Below are positions 10,831 through 22,329 of a stretch of DNA of 64,000 nucleotides, in pieces. The notes beneath the pieces were generated by a model. It saw only the letters and a list, made by a program, of their open reading frames with translations, was not told the DNA's origin and did not search any database. The stretch is from the NCBI RefSeq assembly GCF_001518815.1, contig NZ_CP013987.1, positions 3,928,501 through 3,992,500 of the forward strand. Direction: 5' to 3'. Position numbers and translations under genes: made by a program. This stretch comes from Pseudomonas oryzihabitans. Its GTDB lineage: Bacteria; Pseudomonadota; Gammaproteobacteria; Pseudomonadales; Pseudomonadaceae. Each line of letters starts with the position of its first letter. The stretch's first letter is position 1.

Positions 10831-11326
10831 GGGCTTCCTCGGGCGTTTTCTTGCGGAACATATCCAGGGCCAACATGATGGCGCCGACGGTAATGGCGCT
10901 ATCGGCCAGATTGAAGGCCGGGAAGAACCACTCCTGGCGCCAATGGACCAGGACAAAGTCGATGACGTGGCCTAGCACCATACGATCATAGAGATTGCCC
11001 AGGGCACCGCCGAGGATCAGGGCCAAGGCGATCGCGGTCCAGGTATCGTTGCGCAGGCGCTTGAGCCAGACCACCAGCACCACGCTCACTACCAGCGCGA
11101 TGCCGGCAAAGAACCAGCGCTGCCAGCCTGAATGGTCGGCCAGGAAGCTGAAGGCGGCCCCGGTGTTGTAGGCCAGGGTCCAGCTGAACAGATCGGTGAT
11201 GACCGGTACCTGTTGGTAGAGCGACAGGTTGTTCTGGAAATAGGCCTTGCTTAGCTGATCCAGCAGGATCACTACCACGCTCAAGACCAACCAGGGCAAA
11301 GCGCCGAAGCGCTGCGTGTCACGCAT
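10823..11326 (-). CDS. lspA: Lipoprotein signal peptidase LspA
   Basis: The 167-residue inner-membrane aspartyl protease has four predicted membrane helices. It removes signal peptides from diacylated prolipoproteins. The catalytic aspartates are in [15 protein letters not shown] and [11 protein letters not shown], and [11 protein letters not shown] is conserved. I chose ATG at 11326 (MRDTQRFG), which overlaps the ileS stop by 8 bp and has GAGG upstream, over an ATG 24 bases earlier. Its substrates would include the lipoproteins at 27434 and 58203. Confidence 0.93.
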   Translation of the reverse strand: MRDTQRFGALPWLVLSVVVILLDQLSKAYFQNNLSLYQQVPVITDLFSWTLAYNTGAAFSFLADHSGWQRWFFAGIALVVSVVLVVWLKRLRNDTWTAIALALILGGALGNLYDRMVLGHVIDFVLVHWRQEWFFPAFNLADSAITVGAIMLALDMFRKKTPEEAHG

Positions 11327-14153
11327 GCTCGCGCACCTCACCCGCTCCATAGACGTTGGTCACACAACGCTCACAGATCTCCGGATGCGCGGCGTCCTGG
11401 CCGACGCTATGACTGTGATGCCAGCAGCGGGCGCACTTGGGTGCCTCGGACTTGCGGACGACCAGCTTGAGGCCGCTCAGCTCGCTGGCGACGGCGCCTT
11501 CCGGAGCCTTTTCCAGCGGCTGAACAGCCGCCTGGGAAGAGATCAGCACGAACCTGAGCTCGTTGCCCAGGGCCTCCAGTACGGTCTGCAGGGCGCTATC
11601 GGCGTAGAGGGTGATCTCCGCCTGCAGGCTACCGCCCAGGGTCTTGGCCGCGCGCTGGTTCTCCAGCTCCTTGTTGACCGCGGCCTTGACCGCCATGACC
11701 TGATCCCAATAGGCGCGATCCAGGGTCGCACCCTCGGGCAGGGCGAAGAGGCCGTCATACCAGGTGGTCAGCATCACCGACTCTTCCCGCTGGCCTGGCA
11801 GGTACTGCCAGATCTCGTCGGCGGTAAAGGACAGGATGGGCGCGATCCAGCGCACCAGCGCCTCGGCGATGAGGTACAGCGCGGTCTGGCAGGAGCGCCG
11901 CGGCAGGCTGTCGGCCCCAGTGGTGTACTGGCGGTCCTTGATGATGTCCAGGTAGAAACCGCCCAGTTCCTGCACGCAGAAGTTGTGCACCTTCTGGTAG
12001 ACGTTGAGGAAGCGGTACTCGGCGTAGGCCTGTTCGATTTCCTGTTGCAGCAGCAGGGCGCGATCCACCGCCCAGCGGTCCAGGTCGATCATGTCCTCGG
12101 GGGCGACCCGGTTGATCGCCGGATCGAAGCCGGACAGGTTGGAGAGTAGGAAGCGCGCGGTATTACGGATGCGGCGATAGGAGTCGGCGCTGCGCTGCAG
12201 GATCTGGTCGGAGACCGCCATCTCGCCGGTGTAGTCGGTGGAGGCGACCCAGAGGCGCAGGATGTCGGCGCCCAGGCTGTCGATGACCTTTTGCGGAGCG
12301 ACCACGTTGCCCAGCGACTTGGACTGCTTGCGACCCTGCTCGTCCACGGTGAAGCCGTGGGTCAGCAATTCTTTGTAGGGGGCATGGCCGTCGATGGCGC
12401 AACCAGTCAGAAGCGAGGAGTGGAACCAGCCACGGTGCTGGTCCGAGCCTTCCAGGTAGAGATCGGCCGCCGGACCCTGCTGGTGCGCCAGTTCGGCATG
12501 GGAGCCACGCAGCACGTGCCAGTGGGTGGTACCCGAGTCGAACCAGACGTCGAGGGTGTCGCGGCTCTTGTCGTACTGGCTGGCTTCTTCGCCAAGCAGT
12601 TCGACCGGATCGAGCTTGAACCAGGCCTCGATGCCTTCACGCTCGACGCGCTGGGCGACCTCCTCCATCAGCTCGACGGTGCGCGGGTGCAGCTCGCCGC
12701 TTTCCTTGTGGGTGAAGAAAGGAATCGGCACACCCCAGTTGCGCTGACGCGAGATGCACCAGTCGGGACGACCGGCGATCATGCCGTGCAGGCGCGCCTG
12801 GCCCCAGGCGGGGACGAACTGGGTCTGCTCGATGGCTGCCAGAGAACGCTCGCGCAAGGTAGCGCCTTCGTTGGGCTGCTTGTCCATGCCGACGAACCAC
12901 TGGGCGGTAGCGCGATAGATCAGCGGGGTCTTGTGGCGCCAGCAGTGCATGTAGCTGTGATTGATCGCCTCGTGCTTGAGCAGGGCACCTGCCTCTTCCA
13001 GCGCGGCGACGATGGCCGGATTGGCCTTCCAGATGAACTGGCCACCAAACAGCGGCAGCGACTCGACATAGACACCGTTGCTTTGTACCGGATTGAGGAT
13101 GTCGTCGTTGCTCAAGCCGTACTGCTTGCAGATGCGGAAGTCGTCCTCGCCATAGGCGGGCGAGCAATGCACGACACCCGTGCCCGCGCCCAGCTCGACA
13201 TACTCGGCCAGGTAGATGGGTGACAGCCGCTCATACAGCGGATGGTGGAAGTCGATCAGCTCCAGGGCGGTACCCGGCGCGGTGGCGATCACTTCCCCCT
13301 GCAGGCCATAGCGTGCCAGGCAGCTTTCCACCAGTTCCTCGGCCAGCAGCAGCAGGCGGTCGCCCACGTCCACCAGCGCATAGGTGAATTCCGGGTGCAC
13401 GTTGAGCGCCTGGTTGGCCGGGATGGTCCAGGGGGTGGTGGTCCAGATGACGATGGCGGTGGGCTTGGCCAGCGCGTCGAGGCCGAAGGCGGCCGCCAGC
13501 TTGTCGGCATCGGCGACCGGGAAGGCCACGTCGATGGCGTCGGAACGCTTGTCCTGGTACTCCACCTCGGCCTCGGCCAGGGCCGAGCCGCAGTCGAAGC
13601 AGAAGTTGACCGGCTTGAGGCCCTTGAAGACGAAGCCCTTCTTGACCAGCTCGCTCAGGGCGCGGATCTCGCCAGCCTCGTTGGCGAAGTTCATGGTCAG
13701 GTAGGGATTGCTCCAGTCACCCAGCACGCCCAGGCGGACGAAGCCGGCCTTCTGCTCTTCGATCTGCTCGCTGGCATAGGCGCGGCAACGCTCGCGGGTC
13801 AGGTCCGCCGGCTGATTCTTGCCAAAGGTGGTCTCCACCTTGTGCTCGATGGGCAGGCCATGGCAGTCCCAGCCCGGCACATAGGGGGCGTCGTAGCCGG
13901 CCAGGGTCTTGGAGCGGGTGATGATGTCCTTGAGGATCTTGTTCAGCGCATGACCGATGTGAATGCTGCCGTTGGCATAGGGCGGACCGTCATGCAGGAT
14001 GAAGGTCGGCCGGCCCTTGCCGATGGCGCGCAGCTTCCCGTACAGGTCGATGTCCTGCCAGCGCCTGAGCGCTTCCGGCTCGCGCTGCGGCAGGCCGGCT
14101 TTCATCGGGAATGCCGTTTCCGGCAGGTTGAGCGTCGCTTTGTAATCGGTCAT
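11319..14153 (-). CDS. ileS: Isoleucyl-tRNA synthetase
   Basis: The 944-residue class I synthetase has the HIGH motif as [15 protein letters not shown] and the KMSKS motif as KQSKSLGN. It has a CP1 editing insertion and a C-terminal zinc-binding end with paired cysteines (CARCWHHS...CERC). The length and C-terminal zinc site fit the bacterial housekeeping type rather than the shorter-tailed eukaryote-like IleS2 linked to mupirocin resistance. One base separates it from ribF upstream, and it overlaps lspA downstream. Confidence 0.97.
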   Translation of the reverse strand: MTDYKATLNLPETAFPMKAGLPQREPEALRRWQDIDLYGKLRAIGKGRPTFILHDGPPYANGSIHIGHALNKILKDIITRSKTLAGYDAPYVPGWDCHGLPIEHKVETTFGKNQPADLTRERCRAYASEQIEEQKAGFVRLGVLGDWSNPYLTMNFANEAGEIRALSELVKKGFVFKGLKPVNFCFDCGSALAEAEVEYQDKRSDAIDVAFPVADADKLAAAFGLDALAKPTAIVIWTTTPWTIPANQALNVHPEFTYALVDVGDRLLLLAEELVESCLARYGLQGEVIATAPGTALELIDFHHPLYERLSPIYLAEYVELGAGTGVVHCSPAYGEDDFRICKQYGLSNDDILNPVQSNGVYVESLPLFGGQFIWKANPAIVAALEEAGALLKHEAINHSYMHCWRHKTPLIYRATAQWFVGMDKQPNEGATLRERSLAAIEQTQFVPAWGQARLHGMIAGRPDWCISRQRNWGVPIPFFTHKESGELHPRTVELMEEVAQRVEREGIEAWFKLDPVELLGEEASQYDKSRDTLDVWFDSGTTHWHVLRGSHAELAHQQGPAADLYLEGSDQHRGWFHSSLLTGCAIDGHAPYKELLTHGFTVDEQGRKQSKSLGNVVAPQKVIDSLGADILRLWVASTDYTGEMAVSDQILQRSADSYRRIRNTARFLLSNLSGFDPAINRVAPEDMIDLDRWAVDRALLLQQEIEQAYAEYRFLNVYQKVHNFCVQELGGFYLDIIKDRQYTTGADSLPRRSCQTALYLIAEALVRWIAPILSFTADEIWQYLPGQREESVMLTTWYDGLFALPEGATLDRAYWDQVMAVKAAVNKELENQRAAKTLGGSLQAEITLYADSALQTVLEALGNELRFVLISSQAAVQPLEKAPEGAVASELSGLKLVVRKSEAPKCARCWHHSHSVGQDAAHPEICERCVTNVYGAGEVREHA

Positions 14154-14154
14154 G

Positions 14155-15102
14155 TCAGTCCAGGCTCGTTGACGGTTGCCCCTGCCAGTAGGCGCGGGCC
14201 GTGGCGACGTCCGCTTCGATCGCCGCCTTGAGGGCCTCCAGAGAGGCGAATTTCTGTTCGTCGCGGACCTTCTGCACGAAGGTCACGCTGAGGTGGCGGC
14301 CATAGAGGTCGCCGGAAAAGTCCAGCAGATGGATCTCCAGGTGCGGACGGCCATCGCCCTGCACCGTCGGTCGCTGGCCGATGTTGGCCACGCCCGGCAC
14401 CACCTGCCCATCGATCAGGCTGCTGACCAGATAGACGCCGCGCAGCGGTGGCCGACGCCGCTTTAGCTGGACGTTGGCGGTGGGCCAACCCAGCTGGCGT
14501 GCCAGCTTCTGGCCGTGCAATACCCGGCCCGAGAGGCTGTAGGGTCGCCCCAACATACGCGCGGCCAGGTCCAGATCACCGTCGTCCAGCGCCTGACGGA
14601 TCAGGGTGCTGCTCACTCGCAGGCCATCGAGCTCGACGGTAGTGGCGGCTTCCAGGGTGAAACCATGGTCGCGGGCAGCCAGATTCAGAAAGGTGAAGTC
14701 GCCTGCGCGATCACAACCGAAGCGGAAATCGTCGCCGATCTCCAGATGCTTCACCCCTAGCCCCTCCACCAGCACCTGCTGGACGAAGGCCTCCGCGGAC
14801 AACTCGCGCAGCCGCCGATTGAAGTTCAGGCAGAGCACGTTGTCGACGCCATGGCGCGCAAAGCATTCCAGCTTCTCGCGCAGGCGGGTCAGGCGCACCG
14901 GCGCGATGTCGGGCAGGAAGAATTCACGCGGCTGAGGCTCGAAGATCACCACGCAACTGGGCACTCCAAGCTCCGCCGCCCGCTCACGCAGCCGCGCGAG
15001 GATGGCCTGGTGCCCCAGGTGAACCCCGTCGAAGTTGCCGATGGTGGCAACGCAGCCCTTGGGAAAGGCGTCGAGATGATGGAGACCGCGAAACAGCTGC
15101 AT
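14155..15102 (-). CDS. ribF: Bifunctional riboflavin kinase / FAD synthetase RibF
   Basis: The 315-residue enzyme converts riboflavin to FMN and then FAD. The N-terminal nucleotidyltransferase domain shows [15 protein letters not shown] near residue 18 and later [15 protein letters not shown]. The C-terminal kinase domain has [20 protein letters not shown] and [11 protein letters not shown] chose [13 protein letters not shown] as start, giving the normal family length; an upstream in-frame extension is not family-like. It lies directly upstream of ileS on the same strand. Confidence 0.95.
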   Translation of the reverse strand: MQLFRGLHHLDAFPKGCVATIGNFDGVHLGHQAILARLRERAAELGVPSCVVIFEPQPREFFLPDIAPVRLTRLREKLECFARHGVDNVLCLNFNRRLRELSAEAFVQQVLVEGLGVKHLEIGDDFRFGCDRAGDFTFLNLAARDHGFTLEAATTVELDGLRVSSTLIRQALDDGDLDLAARMLGRPYSLSGRVLHGQKLARQLGWPTANVQLKRRRPPLRGVYLVSSLIDGQVVPGVANIGQRPTVQGDGRPHLEIHLLDFSGDLYGRHLSVTFVQKVRDEQKFASLEALKAAIEADVATARAYWQGQPSTSLD

Positions 15103-15192
15103 GGGTAGGTATTGCTCAGAAATTAATCGATTATATCCGGATGCCCGCCTTGAGGACAGGCGCACACCCGGTCTCGTGCAATCCTCTGGCCG

Positions 15193-16731
15193 TTACAGCA
15201 AGGCCCGTCGATTGAAGTCACGTACACGGAAACCAAGCAGGAAAAGACTGGCGAAATAGGCCAGCACGCCTGCCGCGACCAAACCGCCCAGCCGCAGCAG
15301 CCGCTGCCACATCAATCCCTCGCTCCAGCTCGGCAAAATCTGCATCAGGCCGAACAGCACCGCGCTCATGATCGCCACGGCAATCAGCAACCGTAGCAGG
15401 AAGCCCGTCCAACCTGGTTGGGGCGTAAACAGGTTATGGCGGCGCAACTGCCAGAATAAAAGGCCCGCGTTGAGACAGGCCGCAAGACCAATGGCCAGCG
15501 CCAGACCGACATGCTGCAGCGGTCCGATCAGGATCAGGTTGAGCACCTGGGTCACGGCCAGGGTGAAGAGCGCGATCTTCACCGGCGTCTTGATGTTCTG
15601 CTGGGCATAGAAGCCCGGCGCCAGCACCTTGACCAGGATGATGCCAAGCAGGCCCACGGCATAGGCAACCAGTGCCCGTTGGGTCATCAGGGCGTCATGG
15701 GCATCGAAGCGACCGTACTGGAACAGGGAAACGGTCAGCGGCTCGGACAGCAGCGCCAGGGCCGCGGAACAGGGCATCACCAGCAGGAAACACAGCCGCA
15801 GCCCCCAGTCGAGTAGCCGCGAATACTCCTGGCGGTCGGCCTTGGCATAGGTACGCGACAGGGCTGGCAGCAGGATGGTCCCCAGGGCCACGCCAAGCAC
15901 CCCCGAGGGTAGCTCCATGAGACGGTCGGCGTAGTACATCCAGGACACGGAGCCAGCGACCAGGAAGGAAGCGAAGATGGTGTTGATGATCAGCGAGATC
16001 TGGCTGACCGAGACCCCGAGGATCGCCGGCCCCATCTGCCTAAGCACACGCCAGACACCGGTATCACGCAGATTCAGGCGCGGCAGCACCAGCATGCCGA
16101 TGCGCTTGAGGTGCGGCAGCTGATAGAGGAACTGCGCCAGACCGCCCGCCAGCGTCGCCCAAGCCAGGGCCATGATCGGCGGGTTGAAATAGGGTGTCAG
16201 GAACAGCGCGAAGATGATCATGCTGATGTTGAGCAGGGTCGGTACGAAGGCCGGCACGCTGAACCTGTTCCAGGTGTTGAGCACAGCGCCGGCCAGCGAG
16301 GCCAGGGAGATCAGCAGGATGTAGGGGAAGGTCACCCGCAGCAGGTTGGAGGTGAGAGCGAATTTTTCCGGGGTATCGGCGAAACCGGGCGCGGTGATCC
16401 AGATCACCAGGGGTGCCGCCAGCATGCCGAGCACCGTGACCACCGCCAGCACCAGGGTCAGCAGGCCGCTGACGTAGGCCAGAAAGGTCCGCGTGGCCTC
16501 CTCGCCCTGCTGGGCCTTGTATTCGGCCAGGATGGGCACGAAGGCCTGGGAGAAAGCGCCTTCGGCGAAGATGCGGCGCAGGAGGTTGGGCAGCTTGAAG
16601 GCGACGAAGAAGGCATCGGTGGCCATGCCGGCGCCAAAGGTTCGGGCGACGATGGTGTCACGCACGAAACCCAGCACGCGGGACAGCATGGTCATGGAGC
16701 TGACGGCGGCCAGGGACTTGAGCAGATTCAT
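15193..16731 (-). CDS. murJ: Lipid II flippase MurJ (MviN)
   Basis: The 512-residue integral membrane protein of the MOP exporter superfamily has about 14 hydrophobic segments. It begins [33 protein letters not shown], the conserved MurJ N-terminus with Arg residues needed for flipping, followed by [28 protein letters not shown]. It moves the peptidoglycan precursor lipid II across the inner membrane. It is divergent from rpsT across 243 bp and has ribF 90 bp downstream. Confidence 0.96.
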   Translation of the reverse strand: MNLLKSLAAVSSMTMLSRVLGFVRDTIVARTFGAGMATDAFFVAFKLPNLLRRIFAEGAFSQAFVPILAEYKAQQGEEATRTFLAYVSGLLTLVLAVVTVLGMLAAPLVIWITAPGFADTPEKFALTSNLLRVTFPYILLISLASLAGAVLNTWNRFSVPAFVPTLLNISMIIFALFLTPYFNPPIMALAWATLAGGLAQFLYQLPHLKRIGMLVLPRLNLRDTGVWRVLRQMGPAILGVSVSQISLIINTIFASFLVAGSVSWMYYADRLMELPSGVLGVALGTILLPALSRTYAKADRQEYSRLLDWGLRLCFLLVMPCSAALALLSEPLTVSLFQYGRFDAHDALMTQRALVAYAVGLLGIILVKVLAPGFYAQQNIKTPVKIALFTLAVTQVLNLILIGPLQHVGLALAIGLAACLNAGLLFWQLRRHNLFTPQPGWTGFLLRLLIAVAIMSAVLFGLMQILPSWSEGLMWQRLLRLGGLVAAGVLAYFASLFLLGFRVRDFNRRALL

Positions 16732-16866
16732 GGCTTGGGAAGGACTCGGTGAACGCAGCGGGACGTGACGAAGAAGGCCCCTGGGCGCAGTCGCGCAATG
16801 GGCACAAGCGATCGAGTGTAACGACGCACTTCATCGGCGACCAGCCGGATATCCATCCAGACAGCC

Positions 16867-16974
16867 TTGACAGGCGGCGCCAGGGGCGTCAAGATTCGCG
16901 ACCTTAATTTAGCTCTGTACTCGCTACAGAGTTCGCTCTGTACCCAATACAGTCTTTTTCGAAGGAGCTCCACG
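16867..16974 (+). promoter_or_regulatory. rpsT promoter and structured 5' leader
   Basis: A possible -35 TTGACA (16867-16872) and a weak -10 CAAGAT 17 bases on would start transcription near 16902. The leader then holds CTCTGTA (16913) facing TACAGAG (16925), and again CTCTGTA (16936) facing TACAG (16948), followed by TCTTTTT. The second pair plus T-run resembles a small attenuator. The GAAGGAG ribosome site follows. S20 is known to repress its own translation in E. coli; a role for these repeats is inference. Confidence 0.5.
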
Positions 16975-17253
16975 GTGGCTAACTCCCCCTCCGCCAAAAA
17001 ACGCGCCAAACAGGCTGAGAAGCGTCGCAGCCACAATGCGAGCCTGCGCTCCATGGTGCGCACCTACATCAAGAACGTCGTCAAGGCGATCGACGCCAAG
17101 GACCTGGAAAAAGCCAAGTCCGCTTATGTTGCTGCCGTTCCGGTCATCGACCGCATGGCCGACAAGGGCATCATCGACAAGAACAAGGCCGCTCGTCACA
17201 AGAGCCGCCTGAACGCCCACATCAAGGCCCTGGCTACCCCAGCCGCTGCCTGA
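16975..17253 (+). CDS. rpsT: 30S ribosomal protein S20
   Basis: The 92-residue basic protein begins [32 protein letters not shown] after the initiator. The start is GTG at 16975, with a strong GAAGGAG site 7 bases upstream. No ATG fits, because the frame upstream encodes nothing conserved. S20 binds 16S rRNA early in 30S assembly. A weak start codon is known for this gene in other bacteria and goes with its translational autoregulation. Confidence 0.96.
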   Translation: MANSPSAKKRAKQAEKRRSHNASLRSMVRTYIKNVVKAIDAKDLEKAKSAYVAAVPVIDRMADKGIIDKNKAARHKSRLNAHIKALATPAAA

Positions 17254-17266
17254 TAGGCGTTCGAAT

Positions 17267-17292
17267 AAAAAACCGGCCTAGGCCGGTTTTTT
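17267..17292. terminator. Bidirectional terminator between rpsT and proB
   Basis: The palindrome AACCGGCC-TA-GGCCGGTT is flanked by an A-run on one side and a T-run on the other, so it works as an intrinsic terminator in both directions for the convergent genes rpsT and proB. Confidence 0.9.
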
Positions 17293-17349
17293 ATTGCCTG
17301 CGATTCGTCAATCCTGACACCTCCGGGGAGGCGCCAGGATCTTCAAGCC

Positions 17350-18468
17350 TCAGACCAGGACCAGATTATCCCTGTGGATCAGCTCGGGCTCATAGACATA
17401 GCCCAGCTCGACGACGATGGCATCCGAAGGCCGACCCAGGATGCGCCGTGCTTCGGTCGCACTGTAGTTGACCAGACCGCGCGCCACTTCGCGCCGGTCC
17501 GGGCCGACGCAGGCGACCATCTCGCCACGACGGAAACTGCCTTCCAGCTCCTGCACGCCTACGGGCAGCAGACTGCGATGCCCGCCCACCAGCGCCTGAA
17601 CCGCACCCGCATCCAGGCGCAGGGTGCCACGTACCTGCAGGTGGCCAGCCAGCCACTGCTTGCGCGCCGCTACCAAGCCTCGCTCGGGCGACAGCAGCGT
17701 TCCCAGCTGCTCGCCCTGCTGCAGGCGACTGAGCACCTGCTGGATACGCCCACCGACGATAACGGTATAGGCACCGGAACGCGCCGCCAGACGGGCAGCG
17801 CGCAGCTTGGTCTGCATGCCGCCACGACCCAGGGCACCCCCGGTACCACCGGCAACCAGATCCAGGGCAGGATCGTCGGCCCGCGCCTCGCTGATGAGAC
17901 TGGCGTCAGGGTTGTTGCGCGGATCGGCGTCGAACATGCCATCGCGATCGGTGAGGATGACCAGTAGATCGGCCTCGACCAGATTGGCCACCAGTGCGGC
18001 CAGGGTATCGTTGTCGCCGAAGCGGATCTCGTCGGTGACGACGGTATCGTTCTCGTTGATCACCGGCACCACGCCCAGGCTCACCAGGGTGCGCAGGGTG
18101 CTGCGGGCATTGAGATAGCGCTTGCGATCGGACAGGTCGTCATGGGTCAGCAGGATCTGCGCGGTCTGCACCTGGTGCTCGGCAAAGCTGGATTCCCAAG
18201 CCTGCACCAACCCCATCTGCCCCACCGCCGCCGCCGCCTGCAACTCATTGATGGCAGTTGGGCGCTGCGCCCAGCCGAGTCGACTCATGCCGGCCGCCAC
18301 CGCACCAGAGGACACCAGCACCAGCTCGATACCCGCCTGGTGCAGGGCCACCATCTGCTCGACCCAACCGGCCATGGCCCCACCATCCAGACAACGACCG
18401 TCGTCGGTCAGCAGGGCACTGCCAATCTTCACTACCCAGCGCTGGGCGCCAGACACCTGATCACGCAT
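17350..18468 (-). CDS. proB: Glutamate 5-kinase ProB
   Basis: The 372-residue enzyme phosphorylates glutamate in the first, proline-inhibited step of proline synthesis. The N-terminal amino-acid-kinase domain shows [44 protein letters not shown] and [21 protein letters not shown]. The C-terminal PUA domain includes [26 protein letters not shown] at 18468 has AGGAGC upstream and gives the usual length. It follows obgE by 15 bp on the same strand, the usual Pseudomonas order. Confidence 0.95.
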   Translation of the reverse strand: MRDQVSGAQRWVVKIGSALLTDDGRCLDGGAMAGWVEQMVALHQAGIELVLVSSGAVAAGMSRLGWAQRPTAINELQAAAAVGQMGLVQAWESSFAEHQVQTAQILLTHDDLSDRKRYLNARSTLRTLVSLGVVPVINENDTVVTDEIRFGDNDTLAALVANLVEADLLVILTDRDGMFDADPRNNPDASLISEARADDPALDLVAGGTGGALGRGGMQTKLRAARLAARSGAYTVIVGGRIQQVLSRLQQGEQLGTLLSPERGLVAARKQWLAGHLQVRGTLRLDAGAVQALVGGHRSLLPVGVQELEGSFRRGEMVACVGPDRREVARGLVNYSATEARRILGRPSDAIVVELGYVYEPELIHRDNLVLV

Positions 18469-18483
18469 GGGCAAGCTCCTTTC

Positions 18484-19734
<1,251 letters not shown>

Positions 19735-19735
19735 C

Positions 19736-19899
19736 TAGTGTGGTGTTTCAGAAGTTCGCGCAAGAATTGGCGAGTGATTTTTTGACCTGGGCTAGGCGCC
19801 ACGACGAGTCATAGCAGGGCTATGGCGAGGAGTGGCAACAACACCCAGGCCGAAAAAGCGCCGCCAAATTGTGCAGGTAATTTCTGAAACACCACACTA
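19736..19899. mobile_element. 160-bp MITE-like palindromic element in a CTAG site
   Basis: The ends GTGTGGTGTTTCAGAA (19738) and its exact reverse complement (ending 19897) bound a 160-bp element. Each end is flanked by TA within an apparent original CTAG target, the signature of IS630/mariner-type insertion. The element is an imperfect inverted repeat along its whole length, with the exact centre at CATAGC-AGG-GCTATG (19810-19824). It encodes no protein. It lies between rpmA and obgE. I see no second copy in the window. Confidence 0.7.
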
Positions 19900-19914
19900 G
19901 CTTAACTACAAACG

Positions 19915-19944
19915 AAAAAGCCCCGTCGGGTAGACAGGGCTTTT
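19915..19944 (-). terminator. Terminator downstream of rpmA
   Basis: On the minus strand, AAAAGCCC and GGGCTTTTT form a stem around a 13-base loop and end in a T-run, about 15 bases after the rpmA stop. Confidence 0.75.
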
Positions 19945-19959
19945 CTTTCGTCACGAGCC

Positions 19960-20220
19960 TTAGGCGGCGGCGACGATGCTCACGTAACGACGACCAAAGG
20001 CGCCCTTCACGTCGAACTTGATCACGCCGTCCACTTTCGCGAACAGGGTGTGATCCTTGCCGAGGCCCACGCCGTAACCGGCATGGAACTGGGTGCCGCG
20101 CTGACGCACGATGATGTTGCCGGCCTTGACGACCTGGCCGCCGTACAGCTTCACGCCAAGGCGTTTGCTTTCGGAATCGCGACCGTTACGAGTAGAACCA
20201 CCCGCTTTTTTGTGTGCCAT
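19960..20220 (-). CDS. rpmA: 50S ribosomal protein L27
   Basis: The 86-residue protein begins [20 protein letters not shown], the L27 N-terminus that reaches into the peptidyl-transferase centre. It continues [23 protein letters not shown]. It follows rplU by 26 bp, the conserved rplU-rpmA operon. A canonical gammaproteobacterial form with no N-terminal pre-sequence. Confidence 0.97.
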   Translation of the reverse strand: MAHKKAGGSTRNGRDSESKRLGVKLYGGQVVKAGNIIVRQRGTQFHAGYGVGLGKDHTLFAKVDGVIKFDVKGAFGRRYVSIVAAA

Positions 20221-20246
20221 GAGTCAATTCTCCGGTAAAGGCGAGA

Positions 20247-20561
20247 TCAGGCCTGAATGCCAGTGATCTTGATTTCAGTGAACCACTGACGGTGGCCCTG
20301 ACGCTTCATGTGGTGCTTACGACGACGGAATTTGATGATGGTGACCTTGTCGTGACGGCCCTGGGCAGTCACTTCGGCGGTCACTTTGGCACCATCAACG
20401 ACCGGCAGACCGATCTTGACGTCGTCACCGTTGCCAACCAGCAGAACCTGGTCGAAGGTGACGGTTTCACCGGTGGCGATGTCGAGCTTCTCGACCTTCA
20501 GGTATTCGCCTTCAGCGACCTTGTATTGCTTGCCACCAGTAACGATAACTGCGTAGGACAT
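20247..20561 (-). CDS. rplU: 50S ribosomal protein L21
   Basis: The 104-residue protein starts [26 protein letters not shown] and ends with [25 protein letters not shown], the L21 family motif. It is the first gene of rplU-rpmA and is divergent from ispB across 399 bp. A good sigma-70-type promoter lies about 140 bases upstream. Confidence 0.97.
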   Translation of the reverse strand: MSYAVIVTGGKQYKVAEGEYLKVEKLDIATGETVTFDQVLLVGNGDDVKIGLPVVDGAKVTAEVTAQGRHDKVTIIKFRRRKHHMKRQGHRQWFTEIKITGIQA

Positions 20562-20698
20562 GGTAAATCTCCGTTAAACCTGCTCACCCGGTGCTTTATA
20601 AGAGGAATCGTCGACCGGCATGGCTGCACGGGACCGGAAGGAGCGCCGCGCAATTGCGTAAGACAGGGGGTTAACCCTAGGAATGTTCAGGGCCCGCG

Positions 20699-20727
20699 AT
20701 TCTACGCAAGCAATGACCAAGAGGCAA
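20699..20727 (-). promoter_or_regulatory. Probable promoter of rplU-rpmA
   Basis: On the minus strand, TTGCCT (-35) and TAGAAT (-10) are 17 bases apart, giving a leader of about 130 bases before rplU. An inverted motif GGTTAACC lies at 20669-20676 within that leader. Confidence 0.6.
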
Positions 20728-20745
20728 GAGCCGCCAGGCCGCGCC

Positions 20746-20774
20746 TTGACACGCCCCCACCCCACCCCTAGCAT
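20746..20774 (+). promoter_or_regulatory. Probable promoter of ispB
   Basis: TTGACA and TAGCAT are separated by 17 bases, predicting transcription from about 20781 and a leader of about 180 bases before ispB. I see no ORF or other clear element in the rest of this 399-bp divergent region. Confidence 0.55.
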
Positions 20775-20960
20775 GCCGCGCAACCTCGTTCAGCGGCCAT
20801 GCCGGGTCGGTGCCCATCCGAATCGGCAGGAGCGGCGAGCCGCGGGAGCGCGATGGCATTCCCTGGGATGGCACTTTGGCCGGTCCCTAGGGCATAGTCT
20901 GGCGGTCATGCGCCATCCGGCCGCCTGAATATTGCCCGGACCTCCAGTGGACACCTCTCA

Positions 20961-21935
20961 ATGACGCAGCAATCCCAGTCCTTCTATCGCGTGGTGACGG
21001 ACGATTTCGCCGCCGTAGACGGCATCATCCGCCAGCAGCTGACCTCGCGCGTGCCGCTGGTCGAGAAGATTGGCGACTACATCGTCTCCGCTGGCGGCAA
21101 ACGCCTGCGTCCGCTCCTGGTGCTGCTGGCCGGCAAGGCGCTGGGGCGCGCCGATCATGACCTCCAGCTGCTGGCGGCCACCATCGAATTCCTGCACACC
21201 TCCACCCTGCTGCACGACGACGTCGTCGATGCCTCGGGGATGCGCCGTGGCCGCTCCACCGCCAATGCCCTCTGGGGCAACGCCCCCAGCGTCCTGGTCG
21301 GTGACTTTCTCTATGCCCGCTCCTTCGAAATGATGGTGGCGCTGGGCTCCATGGAGGTGATGCGCATCATCTCCCAGGCGACCCGCGTCATTGCCGAAGG
21401 CGAGGTGCTGCAGCTGTCGAAGATCCGCGACGCCAGTACCACCGAAGAAATCTACATGGAGGTCATTCGCGGCAAGACCGCCATGCTCTTCGAAGCCTCC
21501 ACCCATAGCGCGGCGATCCTGGCCGGCGCGAGCGCGGAACAGGCCGAAGCCCTGCGCCGTTATGGCGATCACCTGGGCGTGGCCTTCCAGCTGGTAGATG
21601 ATCTGCTCGACTACCAGGGTGATGCCGTGGCCCTGGGCAAGAACGTGGGCGACGACCTGGCCGAGGGCAAACCGACCCTGCCGTTGATCGTGACCATGCG
21701 CGAAGGCAATGCCGAACAGGCTGCCCTGGTGCGCCAGGCGATTCGCCAGGGCGGCAGCCAGGACCTGGAAAGCGTGCGCGCTGCCGTCGAAGCCGCTGGC
21801 GCTCTGGACTATACCGCTCGCAAGGCGCAGGAATTCGCCGAGCGTGCCATTGCCTGCCTGGACGCCCTCCCCGCCAGCCCCTACCGCGATGCCCTGGCCG
21901 ACCTGGGTCGTTTTTCGGTGGCCCGTACCCACTGA
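20961..21935 (+). CDS. ispB: Octaprenyl/nonaprenyl diphosphate synthase IspB
   Basis: The 324-residue trans-prenyltransferase makes the ubiquinone side chain. The first Asp-rich motif is LLHDDVVDASGMRRG and the second LVDDLLDYQGD. GGKRLRPLLVLL and the early FYRVVTDDFAAVDGIIRQQLTSRV match IspB. ATG at 20961 follows CACCTCTCA with no strong Shine-Dalgarno sequence. Chain length (C40 or C45) cannot be read from the sequence; pseudomonads usually make ubiquinone-9. Confidence 0.93.
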   Translation: MTQQSQSFYRVVTDDFAAVDGIIRQQLTSRVPLVEKIGDYIVSAGGKRLRPLLVLLAGKALGRADHDLQLLAATIEFLHTSTLLHDDVVDASGMRRGRSTANALWGNAPSVLVGDFLYARSFEMMVALGSMEVMRIISQATRVIAEGEVLQLSKIRDASTTEEIYMEVIRGKTAMLFEASTHSAAILAGASAEQAEALRRYGDHLGVAFQLVDDLLDYQGDAVALGKNVGDDLAEGKPTLPLIVTMREGNAEQAALVRQAIRQGGSQDLESVRAAVEAAGALDYTARKAQEFAERAIACLDALPASPYRDALADLGRFSVARTH

Positions 21936-21953
21936 GGTTCGTTACCGATAGAG

Positions 21954-21985
21954 CAAGCCCGCCGTCGTCAGACTGCGGGCTTTTT
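21954..21985 (+). terminator. Terminator downstream of ispB
   Basis: AAGCCCGC and GCGGGCTT form a stem followed by a T-run, 19 bases after the ispB stop. Confidence 0.85.
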
Positions 21986-22027
21986 CATGTCCGACCAAAA
22001 AAGTCAGGCAGTGGCTTGCTATTTATT

Positions 22028-22046
22028 GAATAAGAATTATTCTCAT
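22028..22046 (+). promoter_or_regulatory. Fur-box-like operator upstream of the 84-residue protein gene
   Basis: GAATAAGAATTATTCTCAT, read on the other strand ATGAGAATAATTCTTATTC, closely resembles Pseudomonas Fur sites. It lies 25 bases before the start codon at 22071. The homologue in P. aeruginosa (PA4570 by position, from memory) is reported as iron-regulated. Confidence 0.65.
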
Positions 22047-22070
22047 AAGTAGCCCTCAGGAGCCCTTGCC

Positions 22071-22325
22071 ATGACCTATCTCATCGACGCCTGGCTGGAC
22101 CGGCCTCAGCCCTATCTACGCATTCTCAATCGGGAAACCGGCAAAGTCTGCGCGGAGCTGGACGAAACCGCCTTGGAAGAACTCAAGGATCTAGGCGAAC
22201 TGGATCTGCACAGCCTTACCTCCAGCGAACCGCGGGTGGTGAAGGAGCAGATCCGCCAGGTCTTCCTGTTCAGCTACGCCCTGGCGCTGCGCCCGGAAAA
22301 CGACGGGCTGCGCCTGGACTGCTGA
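22071..22325 (+). CDS. Conserved hypothetical protein, PA4570-like, probably iron-repressed
   Basis: The small acidic protein of 84 residues begins MTYLIDAWLDRPQPYLRILNRETGKVCAELDE and has no signal peptide or membrane segment. It has a conserved position after ispB and before fklB in Pseudomonas. The ribosome site is CAGGAG. The Fur-like box just upstream suggests induction under iron limitation. Function is unknown; no metal-binding Cys/His cluster is visible apart from isolated cysteines. It converges on fklB with a 4-bp gap. Confidence 0.85.
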   Translation: MTYLIDAWLDRPQPYLRILNRETGKVCAELDETALEELKDLGELDLHSLTSSEPRVVKEQIRQVFLFSYALALRPENDGLRLDC

Positions 22326-22329
22326 AAAT

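Noticed and set aside
15103-15165. Upstream extension of ribF (and similar upstream extensions of ispH, lspA, thyA, desA, gabT, gabD)
   Set aside because: The extra residues are not family-like, and better starts with a ribosome site and normal family length exist downstream.
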